Notes: generated by a model not told the origin, from the sequence alone. DNA of 7,268 nt from an uncultured Lachnospiraceae bacterium (GCA_947653315.1 CANTGP010000147.1:1-7268), one strand, 5' to 3'. Counted from the first letter of the stretch, positions 1 to 6,219 are shown. Numbers and translations are program-made.

Positions 1-542
1 GTAATCAGATGGATGTTCCAAAGAATCCAACGCTCCTTTGGCAGTTTCTTCATCAAATCCATTTCCACCTTCTCCGCATCTTCTTCCCGCGTCAGCCCCA
101 GCTTCCTTGAAATCCGCTTCACATGGGTATCCACCACAATACTGGGTTCATGGTAAATATTTCCACGGATAACATTTGCCGTCTTACGCCCCACTCCCGC
201 AAGGGACGTCAGTTCTTCCAGCGTCCGCGGCACTTCCCCGCCAAACTTATCCACCAAGTCCTTACAGCAGGAAATAATGTTTTTCGCCTTATTATGGTAA
301 AATCCCGTGGCATGGATATCCTGCTCCAGTTCCTTTAAATCCGCCTGCGCAAAGGCTTCCACGCCGGGATATTTCCGGAACAGCGTCTCCGTCACGATAT
401 TCACCCGTGCATCCGTGCACTGGGCGCTTAAAATCGTGGCAATCAATAACTGCCATGCATTTTCATGCCGTAAGTAACAACGGTACTCCGTACCGTACCT
501 TTCATCCAGTAAATCCAGGATTGCTTCCGTCTTTTTCGTCAT
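1..542 (-). CDS. nth: Endonuclease III (DNA glycosylase/AP lyase), C-terminus outside the window
   Basis: Base-excision repair enzyme that removes oxidised pyrimidines from DNA and cleaves the resulting abasic site. The start is ATG at 540-542, preceded on the minus strand by GGAGG about nine bases upstream. The frame stays open to the window edge (about 180 codons; E. coli Nth has 211), so the gene is cut off by the window and not broken. Visible landmarks are the ILSAQCTDARVN segment (residues 37-48), the helix-hairpin-helix LAGVGRKTANV (114-124) with the catalytic lysine at 120, and VDTHV (137-141) with the catalytic aspartate at 138; both match the E. coli numbering. The C-terminal four-cysteine iron-sulfur loop would lie beyond position 1 and cannot be checked. 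The start lies inside the end of the upstream radical SAM gene (41 bp overlap), which suggests co-transcription and possibly translational coupling. Confidence 0.96.
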   Translation of the reverse strand, partial: MTKKTEAILDLLDERYGTEYRCYLRHENAWQLLIATILSAQCTDARVNIVTETLFRKYPGVEAFAQADLKELEQDIHATGFYHNKAKNIISCCKDLVDKFGGEVPRTLEELTSLAGVGRKTANVIRGNIYHEPSIVVDTHVKRISRKLGLTREEDAEKVEMDLMKKLPKERWILWNIHLI

Positions 543-2349
543 CTTCCGTTCCTCCGGCCTCCCCGTAATTCCAAATACCCGTCCACGCTTCTTTTGTAAG
601 CGGATTTCTCCTGCCGTAATCAAAAAGCACCAAATGGGCATCTTCCGCTTTTCCCGCCTCCGCCGTACCGTTTTCTTCCCACACGGGATAAAAAAACACA
701 TCCATATGGGTCATCCTCGCCACCTGTTTTGGCTCATATGCCCCGTAATCCGGCAACATCCGGCGCACCGCATCCCCGTCCCCGTAAAACTTCCGCATCC
801 TGCCCTTATATTCCTGCAAATCCCTTGCAAACGCGGGACGGCTTTTCATGTTTTCCCTCAGGTAACAATCATAAGTCAAAAGCTCACAGTACAGTTCCTC
901 CCGCCCGCCGTCATACCGGCAGGCAAAATCCAAAAGCACCTCATAACGGTAGACACGCGACGGATTGTTTTGGAAATATCCCTTTTCCATATAAAAATCC
1001 GCCAGTTTCCCGAACAAATCAAAGGGACCTGTAAACGCCTGCACAAGTACCGGAAGGGTATGGGCAAACTGACCGCTGTTGTAGTACAGTTCCACCATTT
1101 CCTCTATCCTTTTGAGTCGGCACAGCTCCCCATAGGAAAGCCATTTCGAGTATAACACTTCATAAGGCGGCAGGGAAGTGTAATTTATTCCATATCCGCC
1201 TGCCTTTTCCTGCATGGGCGATCCCTTCAGCACTTTTAAGAATCCCAACTGTAACTGCTGGGGACCCATGGCATACACTTCGTCAAAGGAACGTCCAAAA
1301 CTCCCATAGTCTTCATAGGGCAGTCCGGCAATTAAATCCAAATGGATATGGATATTCCTTCCCCGGCGGATACGCTCCACCGTCTCCCGCAGTTTTCCCA
1401 TATCCGTGAAACGGTTGATTTCCCGCAACGTATCCGGATTCGTGGACTGTACACCGATTTCCAACTGCACCAGCCCCGGCCTCATTTTTGACAGGAGTGT
1501 CAGTTCTTCCTCCCCCAGCAAATCCGCCGCAATTTCAAAATGAAAATTTGTGACGCCATTGTCATGTTCTAAAAGAAATTCCCATATTTCCCGTGCATGT
1601 TCCCGGTTACAGTTAAAGGTCCGGTCCACAAATTTCACCTGCGCCACCTTATGTTCCAGAAAAAAAAGCAATTCCTTTTTTACGGTTTCCATATCCCGCA
1701 GCCTTACGTTCCGGTCAACGGAAGAAAGGCAATAACTGCACCGGAACGGGCATCCCCTGCCGGATTCATAATATATGATACGGTTTTTAAAACAATCCAA
1801 ATCCCGGTAAAGGAACGGCAGTGCGTTGATATCCATGTTTTCCCGTTCCCTGTTTTTGTATACCCTGCCGCCGTCCCGGAACACAATCCCCCGGATATCC
1901 CAAAGTCCGCCGACAGCAGGACTTTCATGGCATCCGTCTGCATAACAGTTAAGCAGCTCCGAAAACGTTTCCTCCCCTTCCCCAACCATAACCCCTTTTA
2001 CCATGGGAAGTTCCTCCAAAACCTGTCCGGCATCAAACGACACCTCCGGTCCGCCCAGCCATATGGGCGTATCCGGCAATACCTTCGCAAACTCCGCCAC
2101 AAGCTCCCGTACCAGCCGCCAATTCCATATATAGCAGGAAAATGCAACCACATCCGGCTTCCTGCGGTAAAGGTCTGCGAGAATATGCTCCGCCTGCATA
2201 TTAATGGTATATTCCGCGATTTCCACGGACACCCCCCGTTTCCCAAGCGCGCCCCCGTCCGGCCCCTCCAGTGCATAAGCCCTCAGACTGTACAGCGCGG
2301 GATTGGAATGAATGTATTTTGCATTGATGGCTGCCAATAAAAATTCCAT
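502..2349 (-). CDS. B12-binding domain radical SAM protein (DUF4080-like), function unknown
   Basis: A 615-residue cytoplasmic protein with a cobalamin-binding-like N-terminal domain (about 1-135) and a radical SAM core (about 190-400). It begins with the family-typical NAKYIHSNPALYSLR (9-23); LGGPEVS (98-104) and GEGEETF (123-129) are typical of the Rossmann-like B12 fold. The 4Fe-4S ligands are C200, C204 and C207 in GRGCPFRCSYC (CX3CX2C). Further radical SAM features are VKFVDRTFN (238-246), LEIGVQS (296-302) and HLDLIAGLP (336-344). The roughly 200-residue C-terminal part resembles the DUF4080 extension. I see no DXHXXG motif, so cobalamin, if bound, is probably base-on or held differently. 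The substrate is unknown; relatives are often methyltransferases or ring-forming enzymes, but nothing here points to one reaction. The ATG at 2347-2349 is the first codon of the conserved domain and has AGGAAG ten bases upstream. The last 41 bp overlap nth. Confidence 0.9.
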   Translation of the reverse strand: MEFLLAAINAKYIHSNPALYSLRAYALEGPDGGALGKRGVSVEIAEYTINMQAEHILADLYRRKPDVVAFSCYIWNWRLVRELVAEFAKVLPDTPIWLGGPEVSFDAGQVLEELPMVKGVMVGEGEETFSELLNCYADGCHESPAVGGLWDIRGIVFRDGGRVYKNRERENMDINALPFLYRDLDCFKNRIIYYESGRGCPFRCSYCLSSVDRNVRLRDMETVKKELLFFLEHKVAQVKFVDRTFNCNREHAREIWEFLLEHDNGVTNFHFEIAADLLGEEELTLLSKMRPGLVQLEIGVQSTNPDTLREINRFTDMGKLRETVERIRRGRNIHIHLDLIAGLPYEDYGSFGRSFDEVYAMGPQQLQLGFLKVLKGSPMQEKAGGYGINYTSLPPYEVLYSKWLSYGELCRLKRIEEMVELYYNSGQFAHTLPVLVQAFTGPFDLFGKLADFYMEKGYFQNNPSRVYRYEVLLDFACRYDGGREELYCELLTYDCYLRENMKSRPAFARDLQEYKGRMRKFYGDGDAVRRMLPDYGAYEPKQVARMTHMDVFFYPVWEENGTAEAGKAEDAHLVLFDYGRRNPLTKEAWTGIWNYGEAGGTEDDEKDGSNPGFTG

Positions 2350-2387
2350 GGTTTTAGCGCTTCCTTCCTGTTCCGTTTCGTGTTTTC

Positions 2388-2416
2388 ATTTTATCATGCG
2401 CGTTTGGCAGACGCAA
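2388..2416 (-). promoter_or_regulatory. Promoter for the radical SAM-nth unit
   Basis: On the minus strand TTGCGT (2411-2416) and TAAAAT (2388-2393) are separated by exactly 17 bp. The -10 is preceded by TGA, forming an extended -10 (TGnTAAAAT). Predicted transcription would start about 30 bases upstream of the ATG at 2349. The -35 matches only 3 of 6, so the extended -10 carries the call. The -35 overlaps the left tip of the adjacent palindrome. Confidence 0.55.
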
Positions 2417-2492
2417 TGTTATGTTCGAAGGGCGGACGCACAGGAGGGGGTTTTTGGCGGGAGTTTCTTAGCAGAATGCGGATACCTAAGGG

Positions 2493-2516
2493 AAACCGGA
2501 CAAGGATGTCCGGTTT
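2493..2516 (+). other. Perfect 10-bp hairpin with AGGA loop (CsrA-site-like)
   Basis: AAACCGGACA (2493-2502) and TGTCCGGTTT (2507-2516) are perfect reverse complements around the loop AGGA. Read on the plus strand the apex is ACAAGGATGT, matching the core of the published CsrA SELEX consensus RUACARGGAUGU with GGA in the loop. On the minus strand the hairpin forms equally well but with loop TCCT. The hairpin is certain as sequence; binding by CsrA is only an inference. Confidence 0.7.
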
Positions 2517-2524
2517 AGCCCGAT

Positions 2525-2540
2525 TCGGCACGGATGCCGA
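2525..2540 (+). other. 6-bp hairpin with CGGA loop, partner of the preceding hairpin
   Basis: TCGGCA (2525-2530) and TGCCGA (2535-2540) pair around the loop CGGA. Its apex, GCACGGATGC, shares CAnGGATG with the hairpin eight bases upstream, so the two look like a repeated structural module. It is a weaker match to the CsrA consensus than the first hairpin. Confidence 0.55.
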
Positions 2541-2787
2541 TAGAGGGCGACCGCCGCCTGTGATAGTCTGCGCCATTCTGCTTAGAAACTCCCAGCCGAA
2601 ATAAGTGCACGGAAAACCGGAACAGGCAACCCCGCTGCCGCCGCCCTCCAAAGACCTCCCTCCCGTGCGTCCGCCCATCAACATAACACTTCAGGCTGAA
2701 AAAGATTCCCTCTTTTCATGTACGGAAATAATTTATTTATGTACTTGATAACAGCCACATATATTTGTTTTGATGTTTATTTTTTAC

Positions 2788-2816
2788 TTGCCATTTCCTT
2801 CGGAATATGAAATATT
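2788..2816 (+). promoter_or_regulatory. Candidate promoter for the XRE regulator
   Basis: TTGCCA (2788-2793, 5 of 6 to the -35 consensus) and AATATT (2811-2816, 4 of 6) are 17 bp apart and about 47 bp upstream of the regulator's ATG. The surrounding 2700-2862 is strongly AT-rich and holds no gene. It also contains the palindrome TTCAGGCTGAA (2690-2700) and a foldback AAAAGA/TCTTTT (2700-2716). Alternative -10s such as TATTAT (2819-2824) lack a good -35. Confidence 0.35.
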
Positions 2817-2862
2817 GTTATTATATACATATTTACACTTATGAGAAAGGGGTTTTTACAAA

Positions 2863-3198
2863 ATGAAAACAAGAATCAAGGAATTACGGACGGAAAAGAA
2901 CTACACGCAGGAATTTCTTGCCGCAAAAGCCGGCATAAACCAAACGTTCCTAAGCCGGATTGAATGCGGCGTCTCCGTACCGGATGCCGGTCTGCTCATC
3001 CGTCTTTCCGATATCTTTCAGGTTTCCACCGATTACATTCTTTGTCTTTCCGACCAACGCCTTCCCTCCCGCCAACCCGCAAACGCTGCCCAAACCTTCC
3101 ATGCCTACCAAACGCATATTTCCCTGCTCCAAAAACTTAACCCCATCCAAAGAACCCATTTACAGCATTTTTTGGAAAGCATGGAAGCGATTTATTAA
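2863..3198 (+). CDS. Small XRE-family helix-turn-helix regulator
   Basis: A 111-residue DNA-binding protein, probably a repressor acting as a dimer. An HTH_3/XRE domain fills about residues 3-63: IKELRTEKNYTQEFLAAKAG is helices 1-2 and INQTFLSRIECG contains the recognition helix. PDAGLLIRLSDIFQVSTDYIL completes the five-helix fold and ends in the typical Asp-Tyr-Ile-Leu. Residues 64-78 are a proline/glutamine-containing linker. Residues 79-111 are a predicted helical tail suited to oligomerisation. There is no sensor or enzymatic domain. The ATG is supported by AAAGGGG (2846-2852) ten bases upstream. It is the only plus-strand gene here, divergent from the radical SAM unit and convergent with galT, so it is probably monocistronic. 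Its target is unknown. Autoregulation is common in the family, but I could not pick a clear operator. Confidence 0.88.
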   Translation: MKTRIKELRTEKNYTQEFLAAKAGINQTFLSRIECGVSVPDAGLLIRLSDIFQVSTDYILCLSDQRLPSRQPANAAQTFHAYQTHISLLQKLNPIQRTHLQHFLESMEAIY

Positions 3199-3220
3199 GT
3201 TACAGTTTATTAAGTTACGA
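3191..3220 (+). repeat. 15-bp tandem duplication spanning the regulator's stop codon
   Basis: TTTATTAAGTTACAG (3191-3205) is followed directly by TTTATTAAGTTACGA (3206-3220), matching at the first 13 positions. The first copy contains the TAA stop (3196-3198) of the XRE gene. It looks like a small slippage or duplication event. Confidence 0.8.
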
Positions 3221-3253
3221 AAAATCGAGTAGGGGAAAAGTTTCCCCTACTCG
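3220..3253 (-). terminator. Rho-independent terminator for the gal operon (distal hairpin)
   Basis: CGAGTAGGGGAAA (3226-3238) and TTTCCCCTACTCG (3241-3253) are perfect 13-base complements with a two-base gap. On the minus strand the hairpin is followed, after one A, by five T (3220-3224), the classical layout for stopping galT transcripts. On the plus strand no T-run follows, so any effect on the XRE transcript would be weaker. Confidence 0.75.
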
Positions 3254-3289
3254 CCGTGCGCCGCTTTAGCGGCATATTCCTCTGCACGG
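3254..3289. other. Nested hairpin between two terminators
   Basis: CCGTGC (3254-3259) and GCACGG (3284-3289) enclose a perfect GCCGC-TTTA-GCGGC hairpin (3260-3273). It abuts the terminator hairpin at 3226-3253. There is no T-run on either side. Its function is unclear; it may stabilise transcript 3' ends. Confidence 0.5.
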
Positions 3290-3300
3290 GGCTGTGCATA

Positions 3301-3329
3301 AATAACCCCGCTGCAAGCAACGGGGTATT
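3301..3329 (-). terminator. Hairpin immediately after galT, probable proximal terminator
   Basis: ACCCCG (3305-3310) pairs with CGGGGT (3321-3326), extended by AAT/ATT with one bulged A (3304). It starts four bases beyond the galT stop codon and is followed on the minus strand by TTATTTATG. The T-run is interrupted, so termination may be partial, with 3220-3253 as backup. Confidence 0.55.
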
Positions 3330-3333
3330 CATA

Positions 3334-4884
3334 TTACAGTGTACCGATAAACCGCTCAAACGCTTCCATGCCTTCTTCCGTCCTCTTGTAAACGCCCGCA
3401 TCCTCCAAAACCTGCATAAACACGTCGCCGATTTCCTTATGGAGAATCTCCATTACCTTCTCTTTCGTATCCCTGCTCTCACCCGGATACTTGGGAAGAA
3501 ATTCTTCCACCCAGTCGGCGTGTTTTTCCAATTCTTCATCGGCACGGATATCGGCGCCGGAAAGAAGGGCATCCGCAAGGGCGTCCATTTCCCCTTTTAA
3601 ACGCGCAGGGAGGACTGCCAAACCCATGACCTCAATCAGACCGATATTTTCCTTCTTAATATGGTGCAGTTTCGCATGGGGATGGTACACGCCAAGGGGA
3701 TGCTCCTGCGTGGTAATATTGTTGCGCAGTACCAAATCCAGCTCAAACCGGTCCCCCCGCTTCCTGGCAATGGGAGTAATGGTATTATGGGGTTCCCCGT
3801 CCGTATATGCATATACAAATGCATCTTCATCCGTGTATCCGCGCCACTTTTCCAGTATCACGTCCGCAAGGGCGATGAGCCTGCCGCTGTCCGGCGACGA
3901 AATGCGGATGACCGACATGGGCCATTTCACAATGCCCGCTTCCACGTCTTCAAACCCCCGAACCGTAAACTTCTTTTCCACTCCTGCCTTCGCCATGGCA
4001 AATTCGTAATGCCCGCCCTGGAAATGGTCATGACTTAAAATGGAGCCGCCGACAATGGGCAGGTCCGCATTGGAGCCGACAAAATAATGGGGAAACTGTT
4101 TCACGAAATCAAACAGTTTGCAGAACGTGTCATGCTCGATTTTCATCGGTATATGTTCGGAATTAAATACAATACAATGTTCATTATAATAAACGTAAGG
4201 GGAATACTGGAACCCCCATTTGGAGCCGTTGATTTCCACCGGAATGATCCTGTGGTTCTGTCTTGCCGGATGGTTCACCCGTCCCGCATACCCTTCATTT
4301 TCCACACAGAGCAGGCATTTCGGATAACCCGCCTGTTTCGCGTTTTTCGCTGCTGCAATGGCTTTCGGGTCTTTTTCCGGCTTGGAAAGGTTAATGGTAA
4401 TATCCAAATCCCCATACTTGGTGGACGCTATCCATTTCTGGTCTTTCTTAATCCGGTATCTGCGGATATAGTCCGTGTCCTGACTGAATTTGTAGTAAAA
4501 ATCCGTCGCCTTCTCCGCATCCTGTGCATACAGCCCGCGGAACCGGCGGATCACCTCGCTGGGACGGGGTACCAGCATACTCATAATCCTGGTATCGAAC
4601 AAATCCCGGTAAACGATACCGTCCTCTTTCATAATCCCCTTTTCCACCGCATAATCCAACATCCGCCCCAGGACTTCTTCCAGTTCCTCCACTTCCATTT
4701 CCGAATTTTTTTCCGCATTTATTCCGGCGTCCATGGAGCCGGAAGCATCCTGCGTATCTTCTGCCGGTTCATCCAATTCAAACAATTCCAAAAGCCGGTT
4801 TCTTGTGTAAATTTCATCTTCTTTTTCCACTAACCCGGTTTTTAAACCATATACCACCAGTTTATTAATATCCTGCCGTATCAT
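3334..4884 (-). CDS. galT: UDP-glucose--hexose-1-phosphate uridylyltransferase, class II
   Basis: Leloir-pathway enzyme that transfers UMP from UDP-glucose to galactose-1-phosphate, giving UDP-galactose and glucose-1-phosphate. The 516 residues match the class II (Firmicutes) type. N-terminal IYTRNRLLELF (25-35), TINLSKPEKDPKAIA (163-177), CLLC (190-193), NHPARQNHRI (204-213), WGFQYSPYVYYNEHC (223-237), FVGSNADLPIVGGSILSHDHFQGG (268-291) and GVYHPHAKLHHIKKENIG (398-415) are all recognisable. HDHFQ (285-289) is the HXHXQ active-site motif that carries the UMP-histidine intermediate in GalT enzymes. The start is ATG at 4882-4884 with AGGA directly upstream. The frame is open for 47 more codons, but these run into galK and do not resemble a GalT N-terminus. 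An acidic, low-complexity stretch (about 37-70) looks longer than I remember from relatives. It follows galK by 85 bp in the same operon. Confidence 0.95.
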   Translation of the reverse strand: MIRQDINKLVVYGLKTGLVEKEDEIYTRNRLLELFELDEPAEDTQDASGSMDAGINAEKNSEMEVEELEEVLGRMLDYAVEKGIMKEDGIVYRDLFDTRIMSMLVPRPSEVIRRFRGLYAQDAEKATDFYYKFSQDTDYIRRYRIKKDQKWIASTKYGDLDITINLSKPEKDPKAIAAAKNAKQAGYPKCLLCVENEGYAGRVNHPARQNHRIIPVEINGSKWGFQYSPYVYYNEHCIVFNSEHIPMKIEHDTFCKLFDFVKQFPHYFVGSNADLPIVGGSILSHDHFQGGHYEFAMAKAGVEKKFTVRGFEDVEAGIVKWPMSVIRISSPDSGRLIALADVILEKWRGYTDEDAFVYAYTDGEPHNTITPIARKRGDRFELDLVLRNNITTQEHPLGVYHPHAKLHHIKKENIGLIEVMGLAVLPARLKGEMDALADALLSGADIRADEELEKHADWVEEFLPKYPGESRDTKEKVMEILHKEIGDVFMQVLEDAGVYKRTEEGMEAFERFIGTL

Positions 4885-4969
4885 TTTCCTGTCCGCCCCT
4901 TCCCTTATGCTGCAAAGCAAGTCTTTGCTACACACTACTTGTTTCCTTCCGCGCACCATGCGCGGATAC
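4885..4969 (-). other. galK-galT intercistronic spacer with two hairpins
   Basis: Just after the galK stop lies a 7-bp perfect hairpin, CCGCGCA (4949-4955) with TGCGCGG (4959-4965), loop of three. A second, GCAAAG (4912-4917) with CTTTGC (4923-4928), follows. Neither has a T-run, so they are better read as mRNA-stabilising or processing structures than as terminators. GAAGGGG and AGGA near 4884 supply ribosome binding for galT. Confidence 0.55.
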
Positions 4970-6148
4970 TTATTCCACAACCGACGGGCCGTCGCCGATT
5001 TCCACCACGTAAAAGTCCGCGGCATATCCTATTTTTTCCTTATAAGCCTTGCCTACCCGGTCGATAAAGGTGTCGATGGCATCGTCTTTTACGATGCTGA
5101 CCGTACAGCCTCCAAAACCCGCGCCCGTCATCCTGGAACCGATGACCCCGTTTACTTTCCACGCTTCTTCCACCAGGGTATCCAGTTCCACGCCCGTCAC
5201 TTCATAATCGTACTGAAGGGAAATGTGGGATTCGTTCATCAGTTTCCCGAACAGCTCCACATCATTGTTTTTTAACGCCTCCACCGCTTTTATGGTCCGC
5301 TGGTTCTCGTATACCGCATGTTTCGCTCTCTTGGCACGCACTTCGTCCTTAATGGCGCTCTTGTACTGTTCAAACTGCTCCTCCGTCAAATCGCCCCAGT
5401 TATTGATTCCGACCACTTCCTGCACTTCCGCAAGAGCCGTTTCGCATTCGCTCCTTCTCTCATTGTACTTGGAATCCGCAAGTCCGCGCTTCTTATTGCT
5501 GCAGGAAATGACAATTTTAGCGTTTTCCAGTTTAATCGGCGCATAAGTAAAGGAAAGGTCCGCCGTATCGAGGAAAATCGCATGTCCTTTCTTTCCCATG
5601 GCGCTGGCAAACTGGTCCATGATTCCGCAGTTTACGCCGTTGAAATTGTTTTCCGAATACTGCCCGATTAACGCCAAATCCTGATTGGAAACATCAAACC
5701 CGAACAAATCCCTTAAAATAAACCCGGTCAGCACTTCCACCGACGCCGAGGAAGAAAGCCCGGAGCCGTTGGGAATATTCCCGTTCAGCAGCAAATCCAT
5801 GCCGCAGGGAACTTCATACCCCTTCTTACCAAATGCCCATATCACGCCCTTGGGATAATTCGTCCAGCCCGCCTCTTTCTCCATCTTAAGGTCTTCCAGC
5901 GAGGATTCGATGACACCCAAATGCGCAAAATTCATGGAATAAAAGCGCAGCTTTTTGTCCTCCCTCTTTTTCGCCACCCCGTATGTACCGATGGTCAGCG
6001 CACAGGGAAAAACATGTCCCCCGTTATAATCCGTATGTTCCCCTATCATGTTCACGCGTCCCGGTGCAAAATAAACTTTTGCGCCCTCCGCATCCCCGAA
6101 TACTTCCCCGAATTTCTTCAGTACCGTTTCCTTCATATTCTCTGCCAT
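4970..6148 (-). CDS. galK: Galactokinase
   Basis: GHMP-family kinase that phosphorylates alpha-D-galactose with ATP to galactose-1-phosphate, the substrate of GalT encoded next. It has 392 residues against 382 in E. coli. The galactokinase signature GRVNMIGEHTDYN is at 30-42, with the conserved Arg31, Glu37 and Asp40. The ATP-binding GHMP motif IPNGSGLSSSASVEV spans 125-139. CGIMDQFAS (174-182) carries the catalytic aspartate D178. The third GHMP motif SRMTGAGFGGCTVSIV is at 338-353. I chose ATG 6146-6148 because AAAGGA lies about eight bases upstream. An in-frame GTG at 6167-6169 would add seven residues encoded by that Shine-Dalgarno region. A later Met five codons in has no comparable site. 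It is the first enzyme gene of the operon, behind an activator-type promoter. Confidence 0.97.
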   Translation of the reverse strand: MAENMKETVLKKFGEVFGDAEGAKVYFAPGRVNMIGEHTDYNGGHVFPCALTIGTYGVAKKREDKKLRFYSMNFAHLGVIESSLEDLKMEKEAGWTNYPKGVIWAFGKKGYEVPCGMDLLLNGNIPNGSGLSSSASVEVLTGFILRDLFGFDVSNQDLALIGQYSENNFNGVNCGIMDQFASAMGKKGHAIFLDTADLSFTYAPIKLENAKIVISCSNKKRGLADSKYNERRSECETALAEVQEVVGINNWGDLTEEQFEQYKSAIKDEVRAKRAKHAVYENQRTIKAVEALKNNDVELFGKLMNESHISLQYDYEVTGVELDTLVEEAWKVNGVIGSRMTGAGFGGCTVSIVKDDAIDTFIDRVGKAYKEKIGYAADFYVVEIGDGPSVVE

Positions 6149-6185
6149 AACCCCATTCCTTTCTTTCACTGCTATTCATGGTTCC

Positions 6186-6214
6186 ATTATAATAAACCCG
6201 CACCGGATTTCCAT
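6186..6214 (-). promoter_or_regulatory. galKT promoter, likely activator-dependent
   Basis: A perfect TATAAT lies at 6186-6191 on the minus strand, giving a start near 6179 and a leader of about 31 bases. Seventeen bp upstream is ATGGAA (6209-6214), a poor -35 match. A perfect -10 with a poor -35 is usual where an AraC-type activator recruits polymerase. TTGACA at 6235-6240 is too far away (43 bp) to serve this -10. Confidence 0.6.
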
Positions 6215-6219
6215 GCCCC

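Larger units (their letters stand above)
2415..2690. repeat. Long imperfect palindrome, possible structured RNA or palindromic repeat element
   Basis: The two ends of this noncoding segment are reverse complements in blocks. 2415-2425 pairs with 2680-2690 (10 of 11), 2430-2441 with 2665-2676 (12 of 12), 2441-2457 with 2648-2665 (imperfect), and 2459-2478 with 2574-2593 (19 of 20). The right arm has 54 extra bases (2594-2647) with no left-arm partner; they contain a small foldback, GGCA 2625-2628 with TGCC 2636-2639. Inside the arms lie two further hairpins (2493-2516 and 2525-2540), so the whole can fold as a long basal stem carrying several branches. Short frames on both strands are by-products: because the arms mirror each other, both strands encode similar peptides containing EFLSRM. 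I see no transposase and no convincing target-site duplication (flanks ggcagacgc and tcaggctga). It does not match RNase P, tmRNA, SRP RNA, T-box or any riboswitch I know. The structure is clear; its role is not. Confidence 0.75.

Noticed and set aside
634..1155. 173-codon plus-strand frame, and a 247-codon one at 1597-2340
   Set aside because: Antisense shadows of the well-supported radical SAM gene; no family resemblance.
2312..2684. Short open frames on both strands of the palindrome (68, 74 and 96 codons)
   Set aside because: They are mirror products of the inverted repeat with low-complexity composition and no supported ribosome binding site.
2415..2690. Retron, insertion sequence or CRISPR array
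   Set aside because: No reverse transcriptase, transposase, clear target duplication or regularly spaced repeats accompany the palindrome in this window.
4087..4833. 248-codon plus-strand frame
   Set aside because: Antisense to galT, whose motifs are unmistakable.
4885..5025. Upstream extension of galT to 5025 (563 residues)
   Set aside because: It would overlap the galK end, its 47 extra residues do not resemble a GalT N-terminus, and ATG 4884 begins a family-like sequence.
6149..6169. GTG start for galK at 6169
   Set aside because: The seven added codons are the Shine-Dalgarno region of the better ATG at 6148.
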